Source: Sinomonas sp. R1AF57 (GTDB lineage Bacteria > Actinomycetota > Actinomycetes > Actinomycetales > Micrococcaceae). From it: 64,000 nucleotides of DNA. Location: positions 1,924,239-1,988,238 of the forward strand of contig NZ_CP022463.1 of the NCBI RefSeq assembly GCF_002224485.1, read 5' to 3'. The notes under the pieces were generated by a model, which had not been told where the DNA came from, searched no databases, and saw only the letters and a list, made by a program, of their open reading frames with translations. The translations under genes were made by a program, and so were the position numbers. Below, piece after piece: positions 18,524-29,996 of the stretch; the first letter of the stretch is position 1, and each line of letters begins with the position of its first letter.

Positions 18524-19405
18524 TCAGCCTTCCACGAGGGCCATGCGAATCTGGTTCTTCCACGGGTCCTCGAACCGGAGCTCGGCACCTGTGTGGTGGC
18601 TCGCGACGCCGGCCACCTTGAGCCTGTCCGCCGCGGCGCCGAGGTCGTCCTGCGCGGGGACCCTGATGAGCACCTCGCCGAGGCCCAGCGTGTCCTTCCG
18701 CGGGCCGGCGCCGCGGGAGTTCCACACGTTCATGGCCATGTGGTGGTGGTAGCGGCCCGCCGAGACGAAGAGCGCCTGGCCGTGCCATCCGGCCGTCTGC
18801 TCGAAGCCGAGGGTCTGCACGTAGAACCGGTGCGCGTCGGCGACGTCGCCCACCTGGAGGTGGACGTGGCCGACGCCGGCCACGGCCTCGCGCTGCCCGC
18901 CCACCGATGCCTCGGTCAGGTTCTGGTTCAGGAAGGCCTGCGGGGGCAGAGGGAGGCTGTCCATGACAACCTGATCACCGTTCCAGGTCCACGTCTCGCG
19001 CGGCCTGTCGAAATACAGCTCGACCCCGTTGCCCTCGGGATCCGTGAAGTAGAAGGCCTCGGAGACGAGGTGGTCGGCGCTGCCCGCGTACAGGCTCGGG
19101 TTGTACTGCGCGGCGGAGGCGACGGTCGCGGCCAGATCGGCGCGGTTGTCGAAGAGGATGGCCGTGTGGAAGAGGCCGGCCTCGCCGCGGCTCGGGATCT
19201 GCAGGCCCGCCGCCGGGCTCAGGTGCACGATCGGCACGCCCCGTCGCCCGAGGACCACGCCGCCGAGCGTCTCGGCGAACGGCACGAGGCCGAGGGCGCG
19301 CTCGTAGTAGTCGAGCATGAGCTTCATGCTGCCGACCTTGAGCATCACGGTGCCCATCTGCAGGTCAGCGGGAAGGAGGTCTCGGGTGGAGGCGGGAACG
19401 GTCAT
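18524..19405 (-). CDS. VOC-family protein, CatE-like putative ring-cleavage dioxygenase
   Basis: A 293-residue protein with four beta-alpha-beta modules in two vicinal-oxygen-chelate domains, similar in layout and length to Bacillus CatE-type catechol 2,3-dioxygenases. Module 2 has FHTAILF and DPEGNGVELYFDR, with candidate His and Glu ligands. Module 3 has GHVHLQVGD and YHHHMAMNVW. Module 4 (GLGEVLIRV, FEDPWKNQIRMAL) lacks the usual His and Glu, so the metal site is not canonical. The ATG at 19405 has AGGAG 8 bases upstream. A promoter with an internal palindrome precedes it. Substrate unknown; a glyoxalase or resistance role cannot be excluded. Confidence 0.82.
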   Translation of the reverse strand: MTVPASTRDLLPADLQMGTVMLKVGSMKLMLDYYERALGLVPFAETLGGVVLGRRGVPIVHLSPAAGLQIPSRGEAGLFHTAILFDNRADLAATVASAAQYNPSLYAGSADHLVSEAFYFTDPEGNGVELYFDRPRETWTWNGDQVVMDSLPLPPQAFLNQNLTEASVGGQREAVAGVGHVHLQVGDVADAHRFYVQTLGFEQTAGWHGQALFVSAGRYHHHMAMNVWNSRGAGPRKDTLGLGEVLIRVPAQDDLGAAADRLKVAGVASHHTGAELRFEDPWKNQIRMALVEG

Positions 19406-19436
19406 GGCGTGCTCCTGGGTGGTGGGGTCTGCATCA

Positions 19437-19465
19437 AGTGTATGATTTGTTGAAGCTTCAATCAA
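19437..19465 (-). promoter_or_regulatory. Promoter of the VOC gene with a palindromic operator in the spacer
   Basis: On the minus strand TTGATT (19460-19465) and TACACT (19437-19442) are separated by exactly 17 bases. The perfect 12-base palindrome TTGAAGCTTCAA (19450-19461) fills most of the spacer. A repressor bound there would block RNA polymerase. Such sites before VOC/dioxygenase genes are typically bound by MarR-type repressors; no such gene is adjacent, so the regulator is inferred. Confidence 0.6.
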
Positions 19466-19491
19466 CCGCAGATATTCCCTGGTCACGCCCC

Positions 19492-20598
19492 CTAGGCTTT
19501 CGCGTCCGCCTCCCCACCGGCCGCAACCCGCCGACCCCCGCGGAACACGTGCAGTGGGGCCCGGAGCGCCGAAACGTCCCGGCGGGGGTCCTCGGCTGAG
19601 ATGACGACGTCGGCCGGGTCCCCCTCGGCGAGCCCCGCGGCACTGAGCCATGCCCGCGCGCCCCAGACCGCGGCGTCCACCGCGGCGGCCGGCCCGATGG
19701 CGACGGCGAGCTCGCCGATCTCGTCCGCGATCCGGCCGTGTGCGATCACGCTGCCGGCGTCGGTGCCGGCATAGACCGGCACCCCCGCCGCGTGCGCGAG
19801 TGCGACACGCTCGTGGCGCCGTTCCCACAGAGCACGCATGTGTGCCGCATAGCGCGGGAACTTCGCCTCGCCTCGCGCCGCGATGTCCGGGAAGGTCGCG
19901 ATGTTGACCAGGGTCGGCACGATGGGGATCCGCGCCTCCGCGAGACGCGGGATGTGCCGCTCCTGGAGCCCCGTCGCGTGCTCGAGGCAGTCGATGCCGG
20001 CGTCGAGCAGGTGATCGATGGTCTCCTCCGCGAAGGTATGGGCCGTCACGCGTGCGCCCTCGGCATGCGCGGCCGCGACGGCCGCGCGCACGACGTCGGG
20101 CGGGAAGGCGGGTGCCAGGTCGCCGGCATCGCGGTCTATCCAGTCCGCGACGAGCTTGACCCATCCGTCCCCCGCAAGGGCCTCCTTGCGCACCGCCTCG
20201 ACGAGGTCCTCCGGCTCGACCTCGACGGCGAGCCCGCGCAGGTAGCGGCGGCGCCGGGCCAGATGGCGCCCGGCGCGCACGAGTCGCGGCACGTCGTCCC
20301 GCGCCTGGAGCCAGCGGGTGTCGGCGGGGCTGCCGCAGTCGCGGACCAGGAGCACCCCGGCGGCAGCTTCTGCCCGCGCCTGGGCGAGCGTCTCGCCGTC
20401 GTCCGCGGCCCCGCCAGCCACGAGCCCGAGGTGGCAGTGCGCGTCGACGAGGCCGGGCAGGGCCCAGCCGCCCACCGCCTCTGACGGCTCCTGCGCCGGA
20501 CGGTGGTAGGTGATACGACCGTCGACGATCCACGCCTCGGGCCGCTCGTCGTCGGGCCCGGCGAGCACGGGACCGGTCAGGTGAACCACGTCATGCAT
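19492..20598 (-). CDS. Amidohydrolase family protein
   Basis: A 368-residue metal-dependent hydrolase of the imidazolonepropionase/prolidase-like amidohydrolase group. Metal-site motifs are visible: DAHCHLG near residue 53, a probable bridging lysine in GWVKLVADWID near 147, TAHTF near 187, CLEHATG near 207, and the catalytic Asp in AGTDAG near 287. There is no signal peptide, so it is probably cytoplasmic. It is transcribed away from the thiC riboswitch and ends near the VOC promoter. The substrate is not evident. The ATG at 20598 lies close to the start of the divergent riboswitch. Confidence 0.87.
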   Translation of the reverse strand: MHDVVHLTGPVLAGPDDERPEAWIVDGRITYHRPAQEPSEAVGGWALPGLVDAHCHLGLVAGGAADDGETLAQARAEAAAGVLLVRDCGSPADTRWLQARDDVPRLVRAGRHLARRRRYLRGLAVEVEPEDLVEAVRKEALAGDGWVKLVADWIDRDAGDLAPAFPPDVVRAAVAAAHAEGARVTAHTFAEETIDHLLDAGIDCLEHATGLQERHIPRLAEARIPIVPTLVNIATFPDIAARGEAKFPRYAAHMRALWERRHERVALAHAAGVPVYAGTDAGSVIAHGRIADEIGELAVAIGPAAAVDAAVWGARAWLSAAGLAEGDPADVVISAEDPRRDVSALRAPLHVFRGGRRVAAGGEADAKA

Positions 20599-20634
20599 GC
20601 GCCCAGAGTATCGGGCGTGCTAGGGTCCAACGCG

Positions 20635-22492
<1,858 letters not shown>

Positions 22493-22503
22493 CCCGGTCC
22501 CGC

Positions 22504-22697
22504 GAGGTCACCCCTTCTGGGCCCGAGGTCACCCTCTCTGCGCCCGAGGTCACCCCTTCTGCGCCCGAGGTCACCCCGTGCCGCGCTGCACGACGTGGCC
22601 ACGGGGTGACCTCGGCGCCACACCCGGTGACCTCGGCGCCACACGGGGTGACCTCGGCGCCACACGGGGTGACCTCGGCGCCACACGGGGTGACCTC
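22504..22697. repeat. Inverting 21-base-period repeat array between thiC and ffh
   Basis: The 308-base thiC-ffh gap holds nine copies of a 9-base core. GAGGTCACC starts at 22504, 22525, 22546 and 22567; its reverse complement GGTGACCTC starts at 22605, 22626, 22647, 22668 and 22689. The spacing is exactly 21 bases within each arm. The inner pair forms a perfect 14-base stem (22567-22580 with 22600-22613), and the outer units could extend it into a long imperfect cruciform. The right-arm units are nearly identical over 21 bases. No gene is evident in the gap. Confidence 0.9.
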
Positions 22698-22718
22698 GGC
22701 GGGGGCGGGGGACGGCGG

Positions 22719-22749
22719 AGGGGGCGCCTCCCGCTGGGAGGCGCCCCCT
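22719..22749. terminator. Bidirectional terminator between thiC and ffh
   Basis: A perfect 14-base-pair stem (22719-22732 with 22736-22749) with a 3-base loop ends in CTT on the plus strand. It sits just after the repeat array and 52 bases from the convergent ffh stop, so it can serve both genes. Confidence 0.75.
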
Positions 22750-22800
22750 TCCGTCGTCGTGCTTCGGGCGACCGTCGTGCTTCGGCCGCCCATGCACCCG

Positions 22801-24387
<1,587 letters not shown>

Positions 24388-24507
24388 GCGGAGTGCACTT
24401 CTTTCAGTATCGGGTGTCTGTCCGGACCGGCGCCGTGCGCATGAGGGCACACCCGACGCGCCGCGGCTCCAGCTCTCAAGGGTACCAACTGGTGCGGGCC
24501 GAATGGC

Positions 24508-25953
24508 ATGCTGGCACTCGTGACTGCGACTGAGACCACCGCGACACCCACCCGGACGCTGCTCATCCTCGGCGCGTCGGGCGATCTGACGGGCCGCCTG
24601 CTCCTTCCCGGGCTCGCCCAGCTCCTCGCCACCGGCCGGCACCCGGACCTCGTCGTGGTGGGCGCGGGCCACGAGGCCTGGACCGACCAGCAGTGGTCCG
24701 AACGCGTGCACGCCGCCACGGAGAAGGCCCTCACGGCATCGGACGACGCCGGTCAGGCGGCTCTCCGACGTCTCCGCACCGAGGCCGCGTACCGCCAGAC
24801 CGACGTCACGGCGCCCGGCGCCCTCGCGTCACTCATCGGCTCCCTCACGCCGCCGGTCGCCGTGTACTTCGCCCTCCCGCCCTCGATCACCGAGAAGGCC
24901 TGCTCCCTCCTCTCCCATGAGGACCTCCCGGCAGGGACCCGCCTGGTGCTGGAGAAGCCGTTCGGGACCGGCGAACAGAGCGCGGAAGCGCTCAACGCCA
25001 TCCTGCGTCGGCTTGTCCCCGAGCAGCAGGTGTTCCGCGTGGACCACTTCCTGGGCAAGGGCACGGTGCTGAACATCCTCGGGCTGCGCTTCGCCAACCG
25101 GGTGCTAGAGCCCGTGTGGAACCGGGACCACATCGAGAAGGTGGAAATCGTCTTCGACGAGGATCTGGCCCTCGAAGGGCGCGCTGGCTACTACGACACG
25201 GCCGGTGCGCTGCGGGACATGGTGCAGAGCCACCTCCTGCACGTCCTCGCGCTCATCGCGCTCGACGCGCCGGCGGCCCTCCACGAGCGGGACCTCCGGG
25301 ACGCGGTCAGCACGGTCCTGCGCAGCGCGCGCGTCCCGCACCCCTATACCGAGTCGACGCGCCGGGCCCGGTACACCGCGGGCAGCATCGGCGAACGGCC
25401 GGTCCCCGACTATGCTGCCGAGCCGGGCGTGGACCCCGCCCGCGGCACGGAGACTCTCGCTGAAGTCGAGGTTCGCGTCGACAGCTGGCGGTGGGCGGGC
25501 GTTCCCTTCGTGCTGCGCTCGGGCAAGGGCCTCGGGAGGAAGCGCAAGGAGGCCGTAGTCACGTTCCGGCCCGTGCCGCACCTTCCGGTGGGGTTCCTCG
25601 GTTCCGATGCCCCCACGCGGCTGCGCGTCGGGTTCGGCCCTGACACCCTCCAGCTCGAGGTCGACGTCAACGGCCCGGGCGACGTGCTGACGCTCAACCG
25701 TGTGACCCTCGACGCCGACCTCAACGCGCCGGACCTGCTGCCGTACGGCGAGGTCCTCGACGGGGTCCTGGAGGGCGACCCCCTCCTCTCCGTCCGCGGC
25801 GACACCGCGGAGGACTGCTGGCGCGTCATCGACCCGGTGCTGGCCGCCTGGGCGGCGGGCGATGTCCCCCTCGAGGAGTACACGGCGGGGAGTACTGGAC
25901 CGGCGGCCTGGGAAACCTCACGGAGCGGGGACACCGACGGCGAGGACGGCTGA
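24508..25953 (+). CDS. zwf: Glucose-6-phosphate dehydrogenase homologue (divergent)
   Basis: Oxidises glucose-6-phosphate to the lactone, making NADPH at the entry of the pentose phosphate pathway. The 481 residues show the dinucleotide motif LLILGASGDLTGRLLLPGL, the substrate-loop lysine in VLEKPFG near residue 150, and the catalytic His in FRVDHFLGKGT near residue 175. Two positions are unusual: the common RKL after GDL is GRL, and the usual HYLGKE is HFLGKG. None of its usual pentose phosphate partners is adjacent, so it may be a secondary paralogue. GTG 24520 is an alternative start. Confidence 0.85.
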   Translation: MLALVTATETTATPTRTLLILGASGDLTGRLLLPGLAQLLATGRHPDLVVVGAGHEAWTDQQWSERVHAATEKALTASDDAGQAALRRLRTEAAYRQTDVTAPGALASLIGSLTPPVAVYFALPPSITEKACSLLSHEDLPAGTRLVLEKPFGTGEQSAEALNAILRRLVPEQQVFRVDHFLGKGTVLNILGLRFANRVLEPVWNRDHIEKVEIVFDEDLALEGRAGYYDTAGALRDMVQSHLLHVLALIALDAPAALHERDLRDAVSTVLRSARVPHPYTESTRRARYTAGSIGERPVPDYAAEPGVDPARGTETLAEVEVRVDSWRWAGVPFVLRSGKGLGRKRKEAVVTFRPVPHLPVGFLGSDAPTRLRVGFGPDTLQLEVDVNGPGDVLTLNRVTLDADLNAPDLLPYGEVLDGVLEGDPLLSVRGDTAEDCWRVIDPVLAAWAAGDVPLEEYTAGSTGPAAWETSRSGDTDGEDG

Positions 25954-25972
25954 GAGCGAAGACGACGCTGCT

Positions 25973-26311
25973 CTAGATCGCGGTGCTGCCGCGTTCGCCC
26001 GTGCGGACCCGCACGACGTCGTGCACGTCCACGACCCACACCTTCCCGTCGCCCTGCCGGCCCGTGGAGGCGGCGGTGATGATGGTCTCGAGGATCTCGT
26101 CCGCCTGCTCGTCGGCGGCCAGCACCTCCACGCGCACCTTGGGGATGAGGTCCACGCTGTACTCGGCGCCCCGGTAGACCTGGACGTAGCCCCGCTGGCG
26201 GCCGTAGCCGCTTGCGGAGCTCACGGTCAGCCCCTGGACCCCGTAGGCCTCGAGGCCCTCGCGGATGGAGTCGAGCTTCTCGGGCCGGACGATGGCGGTA
26301 ATGAGCTTCAC
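25973..26311 (-). CDS. glnK: P-II nitrogen regulator GlnK (operon 1)
   Basis: Trimeric signal protein that senses 2-oxoglutarate and ADP/ATP and blocks AmtB when nitrogen is plentiful. The 112 residues include the P-II signatures, the T-loop with the modifiable Tyr51 (YRGAEYSVDLIPK), and the C-terminal GDGKVWV and VRVRTGERG segments. It differs from the second GlnK in this window at about 19 of 112 positions. The GTG start overlaps the amtB stop (GTGA at 26308-26311). Confidence 0.95.
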   Translation of the reverse strand: MKLITAIVRPEKLDSIREGLEAYGVQGLTVSSASGYGRQRGYVQVYRGAEYSVDLIPKVRVEVLAADEQADEILETIITAASTGRQGDGKVWVVDVHDVVRVRTGERGSTAI

Positions 26312-27708
26312 GGGCCAACACTACCGGCACGGGCAGCTCCCGCCAGAACCTCCTCACGGGGCGTCTCCCGGTGCTTCTCGAGGTGCTCCTTCAGCAGGGT
26401 CTCGACGGTGTGCCTGACGCCGAGCGGGTGGAAGCCGCCGCCGGTCGAGGAGGACGAGTACGCGGTCTCGGCGTGGATCACGAGGTCGACGCCGGCCTCC
26501 TCGACGTCCTTCGTGACGCGGAAGCCCATGACCGCCTTGATCCCCAGCGCCAGGGCGAGGGCCACGCCGAACGAGTAGCCGAGCACCGATGCGGTGCCGA
26601 GAGCCTGGATGCCGAGGAGGTCCAGCCCGCCGCCGTAGAAGAGGCCACGGCCCGGGACGGGGGCATCGGGGCTCGCCGCGAGACCGATGAAGAGCGTGCC
26701 GACGATGCCGCCCACGAGGTGCACGCCCACGACATCGAGCGAGTCGTCATAGCCGAACCGGTACTTCAGGCCGACCGCGAGGGCACACACGGCGCCGGCG
26801 ACTGCTCCGAGGACGATCGCCCAGGCAGGCTCGATCGTGGCGCACGACGGCGTGATGGCCACGAGCCCCGCGACCGCACCGGAAGCCGCGCCGAAGGACG
26901 TCGCGTGGCCGTCGCGGACCTTCTCGACCACGAGCCACGACAGGACCGCCGCGCAGGGTGCGACGAGGGTGTTGATCCAGGCGAACCCGGCCTCGCCGTT
27001 CGCGGCCAGCGCGGAGCCTGCGTTGAAGCCGAACCAGCCGAACCACAGCAGTCCGCAGCCGAGCATGACGAGCGGGAGGTTGTGGGGGCGGTGCTCCGGG
27101 TCCTTGCCGAACCCGACCCGCTTGCCGAGCACGAGCGCCAGGGCGAGGCCGGCAGCGCCTGCCAGGACCTCGACAGCAGTACCGCCGGCGAAGTCGATCA
27201 GGCCGAGGTGGTTGAGCCATCCGCCGATGAACGTGCCCTGGGCGTCAACCTTCGAGTCGAAGACCCAGTGGGCCACGGGGAAGTACACGAAGACGGCGAA
27301 CAGGCCTGCGAACACCATCCAGGAGGCGAACTTGGCGCGGTCCGCGATGGCTCCGGAGACGAGGGCGACAGTGACGGTCGCGAAGACGCCCTGGAAGCCC
27401 ACGAAGACGATCTCGGGGATCGTGCCGACGAGCGGCATCGAGCTGTCGGTGGCGAGCAGTCCGTGCAGGCCGAACCGCTCGAACGGGTCCCCGAACAGCC
27501 CGTCCCCGGCATCCGTCCCGAAGGCGATCGAGTAGCCGAAGAGAACCCACAGGACCCCCACCAGGGCCAGCGCGCCGAAGCTCATCATCATCATGTTGAG
27601 CATTGACTTCACGCGGGTCATGCCCCCGTAGAAGATGGCGAGGCCGGGGGACATCAGGAGGACGAGGGCTGCCGAGACGAGGACCCAGGCGGTGTCGCCA
27701 GCATTCAT
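26308..27708 (-). CDS. amtB: Ammonium transporter AmtB (operon 1)
   Basis: Trimeric membrane channel for ammonium. The 466 residues have about 11 membrane segments and the paired pore histidines in FPVAHWVFD and VVGVHLVGG. The ATG at 27708 gives MNAGDTAWVLVSAALVLLM, with GAAAGG upstream. The C-terminal cytoplasmic tail is longer and more charged than in the second copy. The gene is followed by a coupled glnK, the universal amtB-glnK pairing. It is a close relative of the amtB at 28328-29719. Confidence 0.95.
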   Translation of the reverse strand: MNAGDTAWVLVSAALVLLMSPGLAIFYGGMTRVKSMLNMMMMSFGALALVGVLWVLFGYSIAFGTDAGDGLFGDPFERFGLHGLLATDSSMPLVGTIPEIVFVGFQGVFATVTVALVSGAIADRAKFASWMVFAGLFAVFVYFPVAHWVFDSKVDAQGTFIGGWLNHLGLIDFAGGTAVEVLAGAAGLALALVLGKRVGFGKDPEHRPHNLPLVMLGCGLLWFGWFGFNAGSALAANGEAGFAWINTLVAPCAAVLSWLVVEKVRDGHATSFGAASGAVAGLVAITPSCATIEPAWAIVLGAVAGAVCALAVGLKYRFGYDDSLDVVGVHLVGGIVGTLFIGLAASPDAPVPGRGLFYGGGLDLLGIQALGTASVLGYSFGVALALALGIKAVMGFRVTKDVEEAGVDLVIHAETAYSSSSTGGGFHPLGVRHTVETLLKEHLEKHRETPREEVLAGAARAGSVGP

Positions 27709-27826
27709 CGGTGAGGCCTTTCGAGGAACGGATCGCGGAACCGGTCCCGCCTCCGCTCCCCCGAGACGCCTGCAGGACCACCTCATCAAGAATCCCGCGG
27801 GGGTGTTTCCTCTTCGCTAGCGCCGT

Positions 27827-27895
27827 GTTGCCCGCGTGTTACAGGACGGCCACCGGTATTAATCCCTCGTCACGGCCACGTTAACGCCATGTTTC
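27827..27895 (-). promoter_or_regulatory. GlnR-type half-sites upstream of amtB operon 1
   Basis: Read on the plus strand: GTTGC-N6-GTTAC at 27827-27842, then GTCAC-N6-GTTAA-N6-GTTTC at 27869-27895. The 11-base periodicity and the GTnAC/GAAAC half-sites match the actinobacterial GlnR box pattern. They lie 120-190 bases before amtB. The same modules at the same distance precede the second amtB. GlnR itself is not in the window. Confidence 0.6.
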
Positions 27896-27937
27896 CGAGG
27901 AGCCGGCTTCGCTGCGCTCGGGCCCCGAACACGGCGG

Positions 27938-27973
27938 GAGGACGACGGCGGGTGGGCACCCGCCGTCGTCCTC
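27938..27973 (-). terminator. Terminator after glnK of operon 2
   Basis: A perfect 16-base-pair stem (27938-27953 with 27958-27973) with a 4-base loop lies 20 bases beyond the second glnK stop. It shows that the two amtB-glnK units are transcribed separately. Confidence 0.82.
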
Positions 27974-27992
27974 GCGCCTTGGTGGATGGGAC

Positions 27993-28331
27993 CTAGATGG
28001 CCGCGGCCCCGCGCTCCCCGGTGCGGACCCGGACCGCCTCATGGACGTCGACCGTCCAGGCCTTGCCGTCTCCGGCGCGTCCGGTGTTGGACGTGGTGAT
28101 GATGACGTCCAGGATGTCGTCGGCCTGCTCGTCGGTCGCGAGCACCTCGACGCGGATCTTCGGGAGCAGGTCCACGCTGTACTCGGCGCCGCGGTACACC
28201 TCCGTGTATCCGCGCTGGCGGCCGTAGCCGCTCGCGGAGCTGACGGTCAGGCCCTGGACCCCGTAGGCCTCGAGGCCCTCGCGGATGGCGTCGAGCTTCT
28301 CGGGCCGGACGATCGCTGTGATGAGCTTCAT
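27993..28331 (-). CDS. glnK: P-II nitrogen regulator GlnK (operon 2)
   Basis: Second P-II protein, 112 residues, with Tyr51 conserved in the T-loop. About 83% identical to the first copy. Differences cluster in T-loop positions 43-44 (Val-Gln versus Thr-Glu), the 80-85 region and the extreme C-terminus. The ATG at 28331 overlaps the second amtB stop (ATGA at 28328-28331). A strong terminator follows. T-loop changes could alter which AmtB or other partner it contacts; that is inference. Confidence 0.95.
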   Translation of the reverse strand: MKLITAIVRPEKLDAIREGLEAYGVQGLTVSSASGYGRQRGYTEVYRGAEYSVDLLPKIRVEVLATDEQADDILDVIITTSNTGRAGDGKAWTVDVHEAVRVRTGERGAAAI

Positions 28332-29719
28332 GCCTTGACCTTCTTCTCCGTGGTCTTCGCCGAGGGCGCCGTGAGCAGGTCGTCGGCATTGAAGGCCGCG
28401 ACCTCCGCCTCCGCCTTCGCACCGAGCGGGTGGAAGCCCGTGCCCGCCGAGCTCGCCGAGTAGGCGGTCTCGGCGTGGAGGGCGATGTCCACCCCGGCTT
28501 CCTCCGCCTCGCTCGAGACGCGGAAGCCCATCGTCTTGCTGATGATCCAGCCGATCACGAGGGAGAGGACGAACGAGTAGAGGAGCACCGAACCGGCGCC
28601 CAGCGCCTGCTTGCCGAGGAGCTCGAAGCCCCCGCCGTAGAAGAGTCCCTCGCCCTTGGAGGGGGCGCCGGGGCTGGCGGCGAGACCGATGAACAGCGTG
28701 CCGATGATGCCGCCGACGAGGTGGACGCCGACCACGTCGAGAGAGTCGTCGTACCCGAAGCGGTACTTCAGGCCCACGGCCAGGGCGCAGGCCGCGCCGG
28801 CGAGGAGGCCGAGGACGATGGCCCAGAGCGGGCTGATCGCGGCACAGGCCGGCGTGACCGCCACGAGACCTGCCACCGCACCCGAGGCCGCGCCCAGGGA
28901 CGTTGCGTGGCCGTCGCGGAGCTTCTCGACCACGAGCCAGCCGAGCACCGCGGCGCAGGGGGCCACGAGGGTGTTGATCCACGCGAACGCCGCGACGCCG
29001 TTGGCGCCGAGGGCGGAGCCTGCGTTGAAGCCGAACCAGCCGAACCACAGGAGGCCGGCGCCGAGCATCACGAACGGAAGGTTGTGCGGGCGGTGGTTCG
29101 GGTCCTTGCCGAACCCATTGCGCTTGCCGAGGACGAGGGCCAGGGCCAGGCCCGCCGCGCCTGCGTTGATGTGGACGGCGGTGCCGCCGGCGAAGTCGAT
29201 CACCCCGAGGCCGTTGAGCCAGCCGCCGATGAAGTTGCCGTCGGCGTCCTTGTTGGCGTCGAAGACCCAGTGCGCGACCGGGAAGTAGACGAGGATCGCG
29301 AAGAAGAATGCGAACACCATCCAGGCGCCGAACTTGGCGCGGTCGGCGATCGAGCCGGAGATGAGCGCAACCGTGATGATCGCGAAGACGCCCTGGAACC
29401 CGACGAAGGCAAGCTCGGGAATGGTGCCGGCCAGCGGCATGTCGTCACCTGTGGAGAGGATGCCGTGGAGGGCGAACTTGTCGAAGTTGCCGACGAGGCC
29501 GCCGAACCAGTCGGAGCCGAACGACATCGAGTAGCCGAAGAGCACCCAGAGCACGCCGACGAGGGCGATTGCTCCGAAGCTCATCATCATCATGTTCAGG
29601 ACCGACTTGGCGCGCGTCATACCGCCGTAGAAGAACGCGAGCCCGGGCGTCATGAGCAACACGAGTGCTGCCGAGGCGAGCACCCAAGCGGTGTCGCCCG
29701 CGCTGAGGGTGGGGGTCAT
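28328..29719 (-). CDS. amtB: Ammonium transporter AmtB (operon 2)
   Basis: Second ammonium channel, 463 residues, with the same topology and the same paired pore histidines (FPVAHWVFD, VVGVHLVGG). Long stretches are identical to the first copy, for example the LKYRFGYDDSLDVVGVHLVG region. Divergence is concentrated in extracellular loops and the C-terminal tail. The ATG at 29719 gives MTPTLSAGDTAWVLASAALV, with AAAGGCAAGG upstream. The tandem copy is coupled to its own glnK. Confidence 0.95.
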   Translation of the reverse strand: MTPTLSAGDTAWVLASAALVLLMTPGLAFFYGGMTRAKSVLNMMMMSFGAIALVGVLWVLFGYSMSFGSDWFGGLVGNFDKFALHGILSTGDDMPLAGTIPELAFVGFQGVFAIITVALISGSIADRAKFGAWMVFAFFFAILVYFPVAHWVFDANKDADGNFIGGWLNGLGVIDFAGGTAVHINAGAAGLALALVLGKRNGFGKDPNHRPHNLPFVMLGAGLLWFGWFGFNAGSALGANGVAAFAWINTLVAPCAAVLGWLVVEKLRDGHATSLGAASGAVAGLVAVTPACAAISPLWAIVLGLLAGAACALAVGLKYRFGYDDSLDVVGVHLVGGIIGTLFIGLAASPGAPSKGEGLFYGGGFELLGKQALGAGSVLLYSFVLSLVIGWIISKTMGFRVSSEAEEAGVDIALHAETAYSASSAGTGFHPLGAKAEAEVAAFNADDLLTAPSAKTTEKKVKA

Positions 29720-29839
29720 GGCCTTGCCTTTCGGGGGGTGGACGGAACTCTCCGGCCCTGCGCCGCCGCGCTGTCCGCGGGCGGTTCGGGCCACTGAGAA
29801 CAGATTCCTCCCCCGGTGTTTCGGCGAGACGCGGGCCAC

Positions 29840-29908
29840 ATTGCGCGTCCGTTACAAGTTGCCTCGGCACGTTAACGCGCGGACACCGGGACGTTTCCGG
29901 CATGTTTC
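29840..29908 (-). promoter_or_regulatory. GlnR-type half-sites upstream of amtB operon 2
   Basis: Read on the plus strand: ATTGC-N6-GTTAC at 29840-29855, GTTAA at 29871-29875, and GTTTC-N6-GTTTC at 29893-29908. The spacing within pairs is 11 bases, as in GlnR boxes. Position relative to the amtB start (120-190 bases upstream) equals that of operon 1. Confidence 0.6.
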
Positions 29909-29996
29909 CGCGGGCTCTGCCGGCCGACGCCGCTTGTCGCCGGCCTGTCCCGGGGCGGGACGCGGCCCGCCGGCTCGCCTCACTTAGGGTTGACCC

